From contig JABXHO010000067.1 in assembly GCA_013373595.1 (NCBI GenBank), forward strand, positions 1-64,000: a stretch of DNA of 64,000 nucleotides, given 5' to 3'. The stretch comes from Flavobacteriales bacterium (GTDB lineage: Bacteria > Bacteroidota > Bacteroidia > Flavobacteriales_D > Crocinitomicaceae). Both the position numbers and the translations under genes were made by a program. The notes under the pieces are model-generated. The model had not been told where the DNA came from. It saw only the letters and a list, made by a program, of their open reading frames with translations, and did not search any database. Every line of letters starts with the position of its first letter. Position 1 is the stretch's first letter. Positions 17,567 through 27,071 of this stretch are shown here, in pieces.

Positions 17567-18166
17567 ATGGCAATCTATTCATTCAACGGATTTGTTCCTG
17601 TTATCAAAGAAAGCAGTTTTGTGCATCCGCAAGCAGCTGTAACAGGAAATGTAATTATTGGCGAAGATGTTTACATCGGTCCGGGAGCTGCAATTCGTGG
17701 AGACTGGGGACAAATCATCATTGAAGATGGTTGTAACGTTCAGGAAAATTGCACGATTCATATGTTTCCTGGAACAACGGTTACCCTCAAAAAAGGAGCT
17801 CATATTGGTCATGGCGCCATTGTACATGGAGGAACAATTGGCGAGAACTGCCTGATTGGAATGAACGCTGTTATCATGGACGATGTAGTGATTGAAGATG
17901 AATGTATTGTTGGAGCATTGAGTTTCGTTCCTGCGAAAATGCACTTACCTAAACGCAGTTTAGCGGTCGGGAATCCTGCGAAAGTAGTGAAACAAGTTTC
18001 TGATCAGATGATTGACTGGAAAACAAAAGGAACGGCCTTGTATCAGGCATTGCCGAAAGAATGCTACGACACCCTGAAGCCCGTAGAGCCTTTGCGCGAA
18101 ATTGAACCCGATCGTCCAAAACAGGAAGCCATGTATGCTACTTGGGAGAAAATTAAATCCAACTAA
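17567..18166 (+). CDS. paaY: PaaY-like hexapeptide-repeat protein (gamma-carbonic anhydrase fold)
   Basis: A 199-residue left-handed beta-helix protein. It begins MAIYSFNGFVPVI, like PaaY, and continues with hexapeptide repeats (VIIGEDVYIGPGAAIRGDWG, HIGHGAIVHGG), carrying the three histidines that bind metal in the gamma-carbonic anhydrase family, then a helical tail. In the phenylacetate pathway PaaY acts as a thioesterase that rescues dead-end CoA intermediates. Related proteins have other or unknown roles. The stop is immediately followed by the ATG of the methyltransferase gene. The PcaF/PaaJ-like thiolase lies 11.6 kb away and is not in the same operon. Confidence 0.75.
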   Translation: MAIYSFNGFVPVIKESSFVHPQAAVTGNVIIGEDVYIGPGAAIRGDWGQIIIEDGCNVQENCTIHMFPGTTVTLKKGAHIGHGAIVHGGTIGENCLIGMNAVIMDDVVIEDECIVGALSFVPAKMHLPKRSLAVGNPAKVVKQVSDQMIDWKTKGTALYQALPKECYDTLKPVEPLREIEPDRPKQEAMYATWEKIKSN

Positions 18167-18775
18167 ATGGAGCGAAAAGAACATTGGGAAAACATCTACA
18201 CGACAAAATCTCCCCAAGAAGTCAGCTGGACACAAGCCATTCCGCAAGTAAGTCTTGATTTCATTCGTTCTTTCGGTCAAGATACGTCTGCTTCGATTAT
18301 TGATATTGGCGGTGGCGACAGTCATTTGGTAGATTTTCTTTTGGATGCAGGCTACACCGACATCACCGTATTGGACATTTCATCCAAAGCACTCGAACGG
18401 GCTCAAGAACGATTGGGTGATCGTGCTCAAAACGTGAAATGGATCGTTAGTGACATTGTCAACTTTCATCCTTCTACCTCCTACGATATTTGGCACGACC
18501 GCGCTGTATTTCATTTTCTCACCGAAGCAGCCGAAATTGAACGCTACGTTCAGTTGGTAAATGAAAGCGTTAACCATAATATGGTGATTGGTACATTTTC
18601 AGAAAATGGCCCGCTAAAATGCAGTGGACTTGAGATCACACAGTACAGCAAAAGTGTATTATCTGACCGATTTAACACAGGTTTTGAAACGATCAACTGC
18701 ATACAGATCGATCATACCACGCCATTTGAAACAACACAGAACTTCACCTTCTGCAGCTTCGCTAAAGAACAATAG
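18167..18775 (+). CDS. Class I SAM-dependent methyltransferase
   Basis: A 202-residue protein with the SAM-binding motif IIDIGGGDS (about residues 44-52), an acidic residue after the second strand (VLDIS), and a motif II/III region VSDIVNF and WHDRAVFHFLT. The arrangement WHDRAVFHFL is typical of a common bacterial methyltransferase group, some of which act on thiols or small metabolites. The substrate is unknown. It begins directly at the stop of the PaaY-like gene, so they form one operon, and it ends three bases before the convergent lipoprotein gene. Confidence 0.8.
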   Translation: MERKEHWENIYTTKSPQEVSWTQAIPQVSLDFIRSFGQDTSASIIDIGGGDSHLVDFLLDAGYTDITVLDISSKALERAQERLGDRAQNVKWIVSDIVNFHPSTSYDIWHDRAVFHFLTEAAEIERYVQLVNESVNHNMVIGTFSENGPLKCSGLEITQYSKSVLSDRFNTGFETINCIQIDHTTPFETTQNFTFCSFAKEQ

Positions 18776-18778
18776 TTT

Positions 18779-20113
18779 TTATTTACATCGATTTGGAACA
18801 CGTTGAAACTTCAAATCCTCGGGATATTTTTGTTTCAAACGCTTGAGCATGGAGCAATCCGCTAATCTTTCAATGTGGTCGTAATAACTCGATCGGGCAT
18901 AGTCTTTCACAACGTCGATGGTTGCTTCGGTTTCACTCAACATTTTTTGCTGTTGATAATCGGTATACACATCGAAATGATCAAAGGCTACCTCTAAGAA
19001 ATCCAGTGAATCATATCGTTTTGCCTTCGCTCCAAATGCATTTTGCACGAAATTATACCCCGTTGTGGTATCGCCCAGAGCTGTTAACACCAATAGGCAT
19101 TCGGACGCTTCCATTTTGTAGTTGGATTCTCCCGTTTTTTCAAATTCGGTAAACTCTGATTTCGCCAATTCATAGAGCGCTTCTCGTTCATCTTTGTCAA
19201 AAGAGTTATTGGGGTGATTGAGTCGTTCAACCAACTTTTCGGTATAATCGATCATGTCCTTTTTTCCCCAATTGGCCAATAGAATATCATCCAATTCTTG
19301 ACTCAGTTCATCTTCATCTAGGAAATCAATAAACGCAACAATATCATCAAACTGAAAATTGTATTGCTCGATATTTTTGAGCACTTTTTTGCCTCGCTTC
19401 ACAGCACGTTTCTTCCACTTCTTATCCTTGACCAATTCACGAAGTTTTTGTTCCGTGTAATAGTTTTTAGCAAACGTACACGAAGGCCACTTGTCCAATA
19501 AAAGTTTGTGAATTTTTGAAGATGGTTGGCTATCATCACAAAACTCGTTCATCGCGGCACTTCCGTATGGCATCAAGTCACAGGAATTTTTGAGGCTCTC
19601 TTCCAAGATTTCGGAGGGTGACGGGAAGGATTCAATATCCAATTTTGCCCAGTCCATTGTTCCGTCAGCATTTAATTTTGGTTGATCCGTTCCAATTCCA
19701 TGCGTTTTATACAAGTGAACGAGCTTCACTACTTTTCCATCAACTCCCAAACCGATATGGTTCTGATCCTTTGAAATTTTCACTTTCACACGCCCGAGTT
19801 CCTTGGAAAGATTCACGTTATCTGGATTATCCACTCCTTCGTGAAAAAATTCGCTCAAATGAAAGGTTCCAAATTTCAAATCGAAACACAAACCGTAGGT
19901 ATGTGAAATCTTGCGATCAAAAATATCTTGCCCCACGCGTTTGCTATGTCGGTAATCAACCACACGACCAACTACTTCAGCGTTTCCTCCACTGGTTTGG
20001 ACTGCCCGAGATTCCGATGCAATGGTATGGGAAGTGGTGCATCCCCTGTTGCATCCAATTAAAAAAAGGCTCATCGCGCTAAACGCAAAATAAGTAAGCG
20101 ATCTACTTCTCAT
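18779..20113 (-). CDS. Large lipoprotein, unknown function
   Basis: A 444-residue protein with a lipobox (FLIGC, Cys21) followed by NRGC. The first 200 residues are mixed strand and charged segments, and the remaining part is largely helical and acidic with repeat-like helix pairs (residues ~210-430), which may form a HEAT- or TPR-like solenoid. No catalytic motif is visible and I do not recognise the family. It is transcribed alone, divergent from the ATP-grasp gene. Confidence 0.7.
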   Translation of the reverse strand: MRSRSLTYFAFSAMSLFLIGCNRGCTTSHTIASESRAVQTSGGNAEVVGRVVDYRHSKRVGQDIFDRKISHTYGLCFDLKFGTFHLSEFFHEGVDNPDNVNLSKELGRVKVKISKDQNHIGLGVDGKVVKLVHLYKTHGIGTDQPKLNADGTMDWAKLDIESFPSPSEILEESLKNSCDLMPYGSAAMNEFCDDSQPSSKIHKLLLDKWPSCTFAKNYYTEQKLRELVKDKKWKKRAVKRGKKVLKNIEQYNFQFDDIVAFIDFLDEDELSQELDDILLANWGKKDMIDYTEKLVERLNHPNNSFDKDEREALYELAKSEFTEFEKTGESNYKMEASECLLVLTALGDTTTGYNFVQNAFGAKAKRYDSLDFLEVAFDHFDVYTDYQQQKMLSETEATIDVVKDYARSSYYDHIERLADCSMLKRLKQKYPEDLKFQRVPNRCK

Positions 20114-20221
20114 GTGATATTGTTTATCGGTTGAAATCTGAATTGAAGATACTAGTTTTTCTGAAACACGCTTTTATTTCACTGATTTATAGTGGCGCGT
20201 AGCAGTTGACAATCCGCTTTT

Positions 20222-20229
20222 TATATTTG
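20222..20229 (+). promoter_or_regulatory. -7 promoter element TATATTTG
   Basis: A perfect TAnnTTTG 22 bases before the ATG of the ATP-grasp gene. A TTG occurs 13 bases upstream of it, closer than the usual spacing of about 19, so only the -7 word is claimed. Confidence 0.45.
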
Positions 20230-20251
20230 CAATTATACTTTGTCCATTGCT

Positions 20252-21163
20252 ATGAAATTATTCGATATAACTATTCTGACCGACCATCGTTACACCGCTG
20301 AACAGTACAGCGATGTTTACGCTCAAAACGTGGTAAAGGAAGATCGTTTACTCAAAGAAGCGCTTGAAAAATTGGGCTATGCTGTCCATCGAACCCATTG
20401 GGACAATCCGCATTTCGATTGGTCCAGTACGCGGTACATCTTCTTCCGAACGACTTGGGATTATTTTGATCGCTACGACGAATTCTCTTCATGGCTGGAA
20501 GACGTCTGCCAAAAAACAAAGCTGATCAATCCGAAAGAGCTTATTTATTGGAGTTTGGACAAACATTACCTCGACGATTTGCGTCAAGCTGAAGTTCGCA
20601 TTCCGAACACTGTTTTCGTGGAAACGGGAGATTCTCGATCACTTTCGACGATTATCTCTGATCTCAATTGGAAGGAGTTTATTCTTAAACCAGCGATCTC
20701 AGGGGCCGCGCGACACACCTATCGCTTCAAAAAAGAGCATGTAGAACAGCATTCCACCATCTTTTCAGAACTTATTTCGAAGGAGGCGATGCTCATTCAG
20801 GAATTCCAGCACAACATTCTCACCAAAGGTGAAGTCGCATTTATGGTGTTCGGAGGCAAATTCAGTCATGCTGTTTTGAAAAAAGCAAAGCCTGGCGATT
20901 TCCGTGTGCAAGATGATTTCGGTGGAACCATTGAGTTGTATGAGCCATCGGCGGAAGAAATTGCATTTGTAGAGCACGCTTTTGCCGCGTGTCATCCACT
21001 TCCAATTTACGCACGAATTGATGTCATTTGGAACAATAAAAATGAACTATGCGTTGGTGAAATTGAGCTTATTGAACCCGAATTATGGTTCCGCTTAGAT
21101 GCTCAATCTGCCGATCGTTGCGCACTTGCCACGCAGGAATACCTGCAACAAGAAAACAGTTAG
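20252..21163 (+). CDS. ATP-grasp family ligase-like protein
   Basis: A 303-residue protein. The N-terminal third is an alpha/beta domain of the glutathione-synthase type, and residues ~110-300 show the ATP-grasp pattern: LDKHYL, the lysine-containing strand EFILKPAISGAARHTY, IQEFQ, a GEVAFMVFGG strand, and the metal-binding ARIDVI...GEIELIEPELWF. ATP-grasp enzymes join a carboxylate to an amine or thiol through an acyl phosphate. The substrate is unknown, and related proteins are often annotated as RimK- or glutathione-synthetase-like. The ATG at 20252 is preferred over an in-frame TTG four codons earlier. It is convergent with lgt. Confidence 0.8.
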   Translation: MKLFDITILTDHRYTAEQYSDVYAQNVVKEDRLLKEALEKLGYAVHRTHWDNPHFDWSSTRYIFFRTTWDYFDRYDEFSSWLEDVCQKTKLINPKELIYWSLDKHYLDDLRQAEVRIPNTVFVETGDSRSLSTIISDLNWKEFILKPAISGAARHTYRFKKEHVEQHSTIFSELISKEAMLIQEFQHNILTKGEVAFMVFGGKFSHAVLKKAKPGDFRVQDDFGGTIELYEPSAEEIAFVEHAFAACHPLPIYARIDVIWNNKNELCVGEIELIEPELWFRLDAQSADRCALATQEYLQQENS

Positions 21164-21174
21164 AAGAGAATCTT

Positions 21175-22062
21175 TTATCCCTCCTTCGTAACTTGAAGAT
21201 GGGAAACATCTTGTTCAGAGCGTTCTTTTTTGAGTGCTCTCAGTAAAATGTAAATCCCAGCAATTACTAAAGGAATACTTAAGATTTGTCCTGTGTTCAA
21301 TGCCCACGTATCGTCACGCTCGGTTTGACCAAGTTTAACAAACTCAATCAAGAAACGTGCTCCGAAAATCAAGATTAAGAAAGTCCCGAAAACAACGCCG
21401 CTCTTTTGGTACATCTTTTTCTTCCAGTAGAGGAACATCAAAATTCCGAAACTCGCCAAATAAGCCAACGCTTCGTACAACTGCGTAGCGTGACGCGGTG
21501 TTGCATCGTAACCTGGTAATTCATCATTCCAGAAATGCGGGAAGCTAAATGCCCATGGAACATCTGTTGGAATTCCTACAATTTCACTATTCATTAAGTT
21601 TCCTAAACGGATGAAACAACCTGCAATTGCGATAGCTACTACAATACGATCGAGGATCCACATCATTGGAAGTTTGACCACTTTTCTCGAGTACCACCAC
21701 AGTGCCAACAAGATAGCTACAACTCCTCCGTGACTTGCAAGTCCACCTTCCCACACCTTGAAAATTGACATGGGATGCGACAAATACCCTTCTTGAATCA
21801 CGACTCCATTAGCGTCGACTACGTCCCAATACGGTCCATAAAAGAAAACATGTCCCAATCGTGCACCAACAATGGTAGCGATGACCATGAACAACACCAA
21901 TTGATCCAGGTATTTTTCGTGAATTCGTTCGCGCTTAAACATCCGTTTAATCACGAAGTAACCAATCATCAATCCAGTTACGAAAAGTAAACCGTAGTAA
22001 TTTGGCGTTTTCCACCCCTCGATAATTTCAGGCGTAACGTCCCAGGTTATGAATAAATTCAC
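21175..22062 (-). CDS. lgt: Prolipoprotein diacylglyceryl transferase
   Basis: A 295-residue polytopic inner-membrane enzyme with about seven hydrophobic segments. It shows the Lgt signature around residues 138-155 (CFIRLGNLMNSEIVG), the GGLASHGG segment, and the RHATQLYEAL motif. Lgt transfers diacylglycerol from phosphatidylglycerol to the lipobox cysteine, the first step in maturing lipoproteins, of which this window encodes about eight. Its ATG overlaps the stop of trhO (ATGA), so the two are translationally coupled. Confidence 0.95.
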   Translation of the reverse strand: MNLFITWDVTPEIIEGWKTPNYYGLLFVTGLMIGYFVIKRMFKRERIHEKYLDQLVLFMVIATIVGARLGHVFFYGPYWDVVDANGVVIQEGYLSHPMSIFKVWEGGLASHGGVVAILLALWWYSRKVVKLPMMWILDRIVVAIAIAGCFIRLGNLMNSEIVGIPTDVPWAFSFPHFWNDELPGYDATPRHATQLYEALAYLASFGILMFLYWKKKMYQKSGVVFGTFLILIFGARFLIEFVKLGQTERDDTWALNTGQILSIPLVIAGIYILLRALKKERSEQDVSHLQVTKEG

Positions 22063-23144
22063 GCTTTTTGTTTATTGATTTCAACCAAAGATAGTGGTTT
22101 TTTGGAGTTCTGCTTGAACTTCAATTTTTCTGATCTACCTTTCTTGAAAATCTTATTGCTTACGGTTTTTCCTTTGCGCAATTCTTTTTGCTCCTCTGGA
22201 GACAGGTGAATCACCGATTGGCATTCATCAGAACAGCAGTTCTCCATTTGTTCTTTACACGAATCACATTGAATGAATAGCAAGTGACAACCGTCGTTTA
22301 CACAATTCGTATGCGTATCGCATGGCTCTCCACATTGGTGACATACAGAAATAATATCATCCGAAATTCGCTCTCCACGACGCTCATCAAAGACAAAGTT
22401 TTTACCGACAAACTTGTTTTCCAATCCTTGCTCCTCGCATTGACGCGCATAGTTGATGATTCCACCTTCCAATTGGTGTACTTTATCGAAACCTCTGTGT
22501 TTGTACCAAGCTGATGCTTTTTCACATCGGATTCCTCCTGTACAGTACATCACGATATTTTTGTCTTTTGCTTCCTTCAAGAATTCATCTTCAATATATG
22601 GAAGTGACTCGCGGAAGGTATCTACATCTGGCGTAATTGCACCTTTGAAATGCCCTACTTCGTGCTCATAATGATTTCTAAAATCAATCAACACGGTATT
22701 TGGATCGTCGGTTAATTGGTTGAACTCCTCTGCCGAGAGATGTTTTCCTTTGTTGGTTACATCGAAGGTTTGATCTTCCAATCCATCCGCCAAAATCTTG
22801 TTTCTCACCTTGATTTTGAGCTTCAAGAATGGGAATTCTGCTTCGGCTTCATCAATGGCGATGTTTAAGCGAATGTTATTCAAGAATTCAATTTCGTACA
22901 ATTCTTTTCGGAATTGCTCCAAATTCTTGTTCGGCACTGCTATTTGAGCATTAATCCCTTCTGATGCCACGTACGTACGCCCAACAATGTCAAGTTTTGA
23001 CCACATTTGAAACAAGTGATCTCTGAATAAACGAGGGTGTTCGATTTTTGCGTATTGGTAAAAAGAAATGGTTACGAAATCATTCCCGCTGGCGCGTAAT
23101 TTCTCCTCCAATTCCTCTTTACTTAATGTATTCCACAGTTGCAT
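22059..23144 (-). CDS. trhO: tRNA uridine(34) hydroxylase, rhodanese-type
   Basis: A 361-residue YceA/TrhO protein: an N-terminal alpha/beta domain (residues 1-120), a rhodanese domain (about 140-240) with active-site Cys201 in MYCTGGIRC, and a cysteine-rich C-terminal zinc-binding-like segment (about 265-315) with several CxxC pairs. TrhO adds oxygen at C5 of uridine 34 in tRNAs, giving 5-hydroxyuridine as precursor of wobble modifications. It is upstream of and coupled to lgt. Confidence 0.92.
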   Translation of the reverse strand: MQLWNTLSKEELEEKLRASGNDFVTISFYQYAKIEHPRLFRDHLFQMWSKLDIVGRTYVASEGINAQIAVPNKNLEQFRKELYEIEFLNNIRLNIAIDEAEAEFPFLKLKIKVRNKILADGLEDQTFDVTNKGKHLSAEEFNQLTDDPNTVLIDFRNHYEHEVGHFKGAITPDVDTFRESLPYIEDEFLKEAKDKNIVMYCTGGIRCEKASAWYKHRGFDKVHQLEGGIINYARQCEEQGLENKFVGKNFVFDERRGERISDDIISVCHQCGEPCDTHTNCVNDGCHLLFIQCDSCKEQMENCCSDECQSVIHLSPEEQKELRKGKTVSNKIFKKGRSEKLKFKQNSKKPLSLVEINKQKA

Positions 23145-23220
23145 GCTATGTTGTATTTAAGTTAAAAGTGCTGCGAAGATAATCAATCTTTTAAAAATTT
23201 CTACCTCGTCGGGATGAACC

Positions 23221-23252
23221 AAAAAAAAGACCACTCTTTCGAATGGTCTTTT
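23221..23252 (-). terminator. Terminator of the large T9SS type-B gene
   Basis: AAAAGACCA (about 23226-23233) pairs with TGGTCTTTT (23244-23252) around a short loop. On the minus strand the stem is followed by a run of about eight T, 23 bases past the stop codon of the gene at 23275. Confidence 0.75.
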
Positions 23253-23274
23253 CAAAAATCTATTTATGTGTAAT

Positions 23275-26200
23275 TTATCTCAGTACATTGACATGTCCTG
23301 TTACACGTTTTCTTTCGTCGCTATACGCTGTTTTGAACTCGATCAACCACGAATAGGTACCATCTTCTACAACCTCTCCACCATAGGTTCCATCCCAACC
23401 TACTTCGGCATCATTCGATTCCCAGATGATTTCTCCCCAACGGTTAAAAATCTTCATATTGAAATCATACGGATCAAACCCTGCTGTAAATACAGGCTTG
23501 AAGTACTGGTTGTAGGCGTCATTATCTGGCGTAAATGCGTTCGGTACGAAATACAATAGCTCCACATCAACCGAAATCGTTACCCACGTCGTATCCACAC
23601 ATCCAAGCGGCGAATAAGCAATTAACTGTACATCGTACGAACCTCCATCCGATGCTGGGAATGTATGTGTTGGATCTTCTAAATTCGTTGGTTCCGAATT
23701 ATCATCAAAATCCCATTCATACGTTACAGCTCCCACCGACGTATTGAAGAATTCAACGCCTGTTTCGAGTGTAGATAATTGATTCGAAGAAACTCCGAAA
23801 CTAGCCACAGGTGTCGATTCTACATAAATGTAGTCCGTGTACGTTTCCGTGTTATCACATCCTGTATTGGAAGTGGACGTCAATGTTACATCGTAGTTTC
23901 CTCCTTCTGGGAAGGTATAGGCTACAGGACCGCAACCAGTCAACGTTTCTCCATTGATGCTCCACTCACAGCTTGCGATACCACTTGATGCTGTAGACGT
24001 ACTGATAAAGTTCACCGTTAATGGCTCACATCCTTGCAATAGATCTCCCACAAAACTTACAACCGGTGGCTCTTCCACAAAAACGGTCATTTGATCTGTA
24101 TTGGTACAACCATTGAATTCTGCCGTAACCGTATACGTTGTTGTTGCTCCAGGATTGAACGGTCCAGGTGGAATAGCAGGACTCCATGACAAGTTCGCTC
24201 CCATTGGATTCACAGGCGCAAGTGTTGTCAAATCTCCCTCACAAATTGTTTGGTCAGGACCTGCGTTAATTGGCACTGGCAGCGGATCAATTGAAATCAA
24301 TTGCGTTACGAGTGTTTCATTTCCACAATCGTCCGTTACAGAGAATGTTCTTGTGATTGTTTCTCCTGCACAAATATCATTATCCGATACATCGCTCACC
24401 CATGTAACTGTTGGAGCTGCCGTACAGTTGTCCGCTTCGTCGTATACTTCAGATGTTGACATGTTTCCTGCAGGGACATCCGTAATCAAAGGATAACTTA
24501 CGGGTATTGGATTACTCGCCGTTGGCGGAGTAACATCATTCACTACAAATACTTGATCTACTGATGTAGTGTTACCACAGTCGTCTGTCACAATGTACGT
24601 TCGTGTAATTGTTTCAGGACATGATTGTCCGTCAGAAACGTCTCCTCCATGAGAAACCGTTGGTTGAGCCGAACAGTTGTCCGCTACATTAGGAACCACA
24701 CTTCCATCTGGAACAGGAATATCAGAAACACACTCTACGTTCATTCCTGCTGGCGCTCCCGCTGTTGGAGGTGTTGTGTCCGTTATTGTAAAGACTTGCG
24801 TAACAGGAGTTGAAACGTTACCACAGTTATCTGTAGCCGTCCATGTTCGTGTTACTGTACCACCACATCCACCACCTACGAGTGGTCCATCTGTTGATGT
24901 TACCGTTCCAGGTGCATCACAGTTATCCGTGTATCCCAACGTAGTTGGTGCAGGAATATCTCCAATACATTCAACGGTTACTGCCGCAGGAGGCGTATCC
25001 ATAACTGGACCTTGCGTATCTTGAACAACAATCAATTGTTCTACGTCAATGAAGTTACCACACACATCTTCCACACGATACGTTCGCGTGATTGTTTCAG
25101 GGCATGATTGTCCGTCGGATACATCTCCAATAAATGTAACCGTTGGAGTTGCTGTAAAGTCATCCGCTTCATCCGTTACTACTGTTACGTCTGGCGCTGG
25201 AACATCTCCAATACATTGAACATTAATTGTTGTAGGGTTTGAAGCCGTCGGCGCAACATCTACCGTAATGGTAGTTGGGAAGCGACATTGTGCATTGGCT
25301 GTCCATCCACAGTTCAAACCTGGGTTCACCAAATCAACTGAAGTTGGCTGACAAATAAAGTCTCCAGCATTGTTGTTATCTGCACTTCCTGTTCGCGCCA
25401 TACTATGTTGAACTCCTCCTACTGTTCCACAGTTTGGAGGAACACCGTTTCCAGTCCATTCTGAACCTAAAGTGATGACGTTTCCATTAATAACCGGAGC
25501 GAAACTCGCTAACTGAGCCGCTGACCATCCCCAACAAACGAAATCAACAACGTTGTATTGATCATCTAGGATCATTGCCCAACTGTTGTTATTTGGGTTC
25601 CAGAAAATATTATTCCCCCAATAGTTTGCAGCTTGAGAATTGTCCGTTCTCGACATCATCGAGCAAGGAGTAAATGAGTTCGGCAACATCCACATCGTTG
25701 AATTGAATGAGTTGACGTTCGTGTAAGAACTACTTACTACAACTCTCCACCCTGCTGTATTGATAGGTGTATTGTATAGATTGGAAATTTCAATGTAATC
25801 TTCAGAACCTGATCCTCCGATAGCTCCTTCAACACCACACTCAGTGATAAGAATTGAACCTCCAACACCCGTAACTGTTCCTTGAACACCTACCCAATAC
25901 GTTGTGTCTTGTGTTAAGTTCGGAGTTGTGAATGACGGTGACGATCCCACTAGGTTTCCTCCTGTCGCAGCATCGTACCATTCATATGATCCTGTTGAGC
26001 CACTCGCTGTTAGCGTCGTTGAAGACCCAGAACAAATGAATGTATTTCCTGTTACCGTTGGCTCTTCCAATACATCGAATAAGAAGTTAGATTGAGCTGT
26101 AGTTGCGGGACATGCACTGCATCGTGCAAAAACGGTATACGTTGTTGTCGCTGTTGGTGAAGCGGTAAAAGAAGCTGTTGTGCTCCATGGTTGAACAACA

Positions 26201-26406
26201 CTTGCTCCCTGCGTTACTTGGAACTCCCAGTTTCCTGTTGAGCAATCTCCTAAGGCAGTGAAGTTTGTTGTTCCGGCATCGCCTTCACAAATTAAGATAG
26301 TGTCTGGTAGCGCTTGAACGCCTGTTGCTCCACACTGAGCATTTGTGTTTCCAATGGTCAAAAATACCAAGGAAACGAAAGAAATGAGTTGTGTTAAGTT
26401 CTTCAT
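23275..26406 (-). CDS. Adhesin-like T9SS type-B cargo with gliding-motility C-terminal domain
   Basis: A 1,043-residue secreted protein. In order: signal peptide (1-23); Ig-like segments (about 30-170); a lamin-tail-like domain (about 180-330, ILITECGVEGA...EDYIEISNLY); four HYR-like repeats of about 80 residues with the recurring C-x-E-T-I-T-R-T-Y and D-x-CGN words (about 385-710); a further Ig-like domain (GPDQTICEGD); two PKD domains (about 790-950); and the gliding-motility-associated C-terminal domain (about 955-1043, VPNAFTPDND...RVTGHVNV). This final domain is the type-B T9SS signal, as in the SprB adhesin. The multi-repeat design suggests a surface adhesin. Six bases separate it from the upstream small secreted protein. 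Confidence 0.9.
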   Translation of the reverse strand: MKNLTQLISFVSLVFLTIGNTNAQCGATGVQALPDTILICEGDAGTTNFTALGDCSTGNWEFQVTQGASVVQPWSTTASFTASPTATTTYTVFARCSACPATTAQSNFLFDVLEEPTVTGNTFICSGSSTTLTASGSTGSYEWYDAATGGNLVGSSPSFTTPNLTQDTTYWVGVQGTVTGVGGSILITECGVEGAIGGSGSEDYIEISNLYNTPINTAGWRVVVSSSYTNVNSFNSTMWMLPNSFTPCSMMSRTDNSQAANYWGNNIFWNPNNNSWAMILDDQYNVVDFVCWGWSAAQLASFAPVINGNVITLGSEWTGNGVPPNCGTVGGVQHSMARTGSADNNNAGDFICQPTSVDLVNPGLNCGWTANAQCRFPTTITVDVAPTASNPTTINVQCIGDVPAPDVTVVTDEADDFTATPTVTFIGDVSDGQSCPETITRTYRVEDVCGNFIDVEQLIVVQDTQGPVMDTPPAAVTVECIGDIPAPTTLGYTDNCDAPGTVTSTDGPLVGGGCGGTVTRTWTATDNCGNVSTPVTQVFTITDTTPPTAGAPAGMNVECVSDIPVPDGSVVPNVADNCSAQPTVSHGGDVSDGQSCPETITRTYIVTDDCGNTTSVDQVFVVNDVTPPTASNPIPVSYPLITDVPAGNMSTSEVYDEADNCTAAPTVTWVSDVSDNDICAGETITRTFSVTDDCGNETLVTQLISIDPLPVPINAGPDQTICEGDLTTLAPVNPMGANLSWSPAIPPGPFNPGATTTYTVTAEFNGCTNTDQMTVFVEEPPVVSFVGDLLQGCEPLTVNFISTSTASSGIASCEWSINGETLTGCGPVAYTFPEGGNYDVTLTSTSNTGCDNTETYTDYIYVESTPVASFGVSSNQLSTLETGVEFFNTSVGAVTYEWDFDDNSEPTNLEDPTHTFPASDGGSYDVQLIAYSPLGCVDTTWVTISVDVELLYFVPNAFTPDNDAYNQYFKPVFTAGFDPYDFNMKIFNRWGEIIWESNDAEVGWDGTYGGEVVEDGTYSWLIEFKTAYSDERKRVTGHVNVLR

Positions 26407-26412
26407 GTCTCC

Positions 26413-26751
26413 TTAGTTTAGTGATTCAATGTAGTTAAGGTCTGCTTGAAACATTGAGTAGTTCATTCCAAGCACAGTTGCTTGATTTACTAGTGCTTCA
26501 ATGGTAGCCGTATGATCGCTCAAATTGGATGTATTTCCTTGGTTTACCAGATCGTATACAATCGTAATTTCAGCGATAAGGTTTTCAGCAATCTCTCTTG
26601 TTTCTTCTTGTTTGGGATGATCTACATCGAAGGGTTGAGCTTCCGAAATTTGATCAATTGTTAATGTGCACTGAATTGAAGTTGGAGATTGCGCTATCAG
26701 CGATGAACCGCTTAAAAAGACAATAGCCATTAACAGTAGTAGCTTTCTCAT
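26413..26751 (-). CDS. Small secreted helical protein
   Basis: A 112-residue protein with a signal peptide (MRKLLLLMAIVFLSGSSLIAQ) and a mature part predicted to be mainly helical (residues 45-110). The frame is open for 11 further codons upstream, but the extra segment (LKDRKRTKLI) is basic and would bury the signal peptide, so the ATG at 26751 is chosen. It directly precedes the large type-B T9SS gene by six bases and is probably its operon partner. Function unknown. Confidence 0.65.
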   Translation of the reverse strand: MRKLLLLMAIVFLSGSSLIAQSPTSIQCTLTIDQISEAQPFDVDHPKQEETREIAENLIAEITIVYDLVNQGNTSNLSDHTATIEALVNQATVLGMNYSMFQADLNYIESLN

Positions 26752-27071
26752 AATTAGTTTTGTTCGTTTTCTGTCCTTTAACATTTTCTTCTGTCGGTGA
26801 GAGAAGAAACCGTTAAAGTCTTGTTGGTCATGTGGTATTTATTTTGAGGTTTTTTTCCGTCCTCAGTACAAAGTCGAAAAATTCATTAAATGGTTGCCAA
26901 ATTTATCGAAATATTTGGTTAATTTTTCATGAAGAATACCTCATTATCTACAACTTGTTAAGTTCTTAACTTCACTTCATGTCGTCACTAACATTTTATA
27001 TAGCAGGGAAATAGGATATTCGAGATAACAATTCTAAAAAAATCAATGTACATTGCAAAAAAACATCAGAT
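26752..27071. other. Divergent intergenic region with nested palindromes
   Basis: A 320-base AT-rich gap between the minus-strand adhesin operon and the plus-strand DUF1304 gene. It holds a perfect palindrome GTTAAG-TT-CTTAAC at 26957-26970, flanked by a wider inverted repeat CATGAAG (26928-26934) / CTTCATG (26975-26981). A minus-strand TAAATTTG (26905-26898) fits the -7 consensus and could drive the adhesin operon with a leader of about 140 bases. No open frame of note. Confidence 0.4.

Noticed and set aside
23275-26406. Frameshift or fusion in the very large T9SS gene
   Set aside because: The frame is continuous from signal peptide to C-terminal domain and repeat modules follow each other without interruption.
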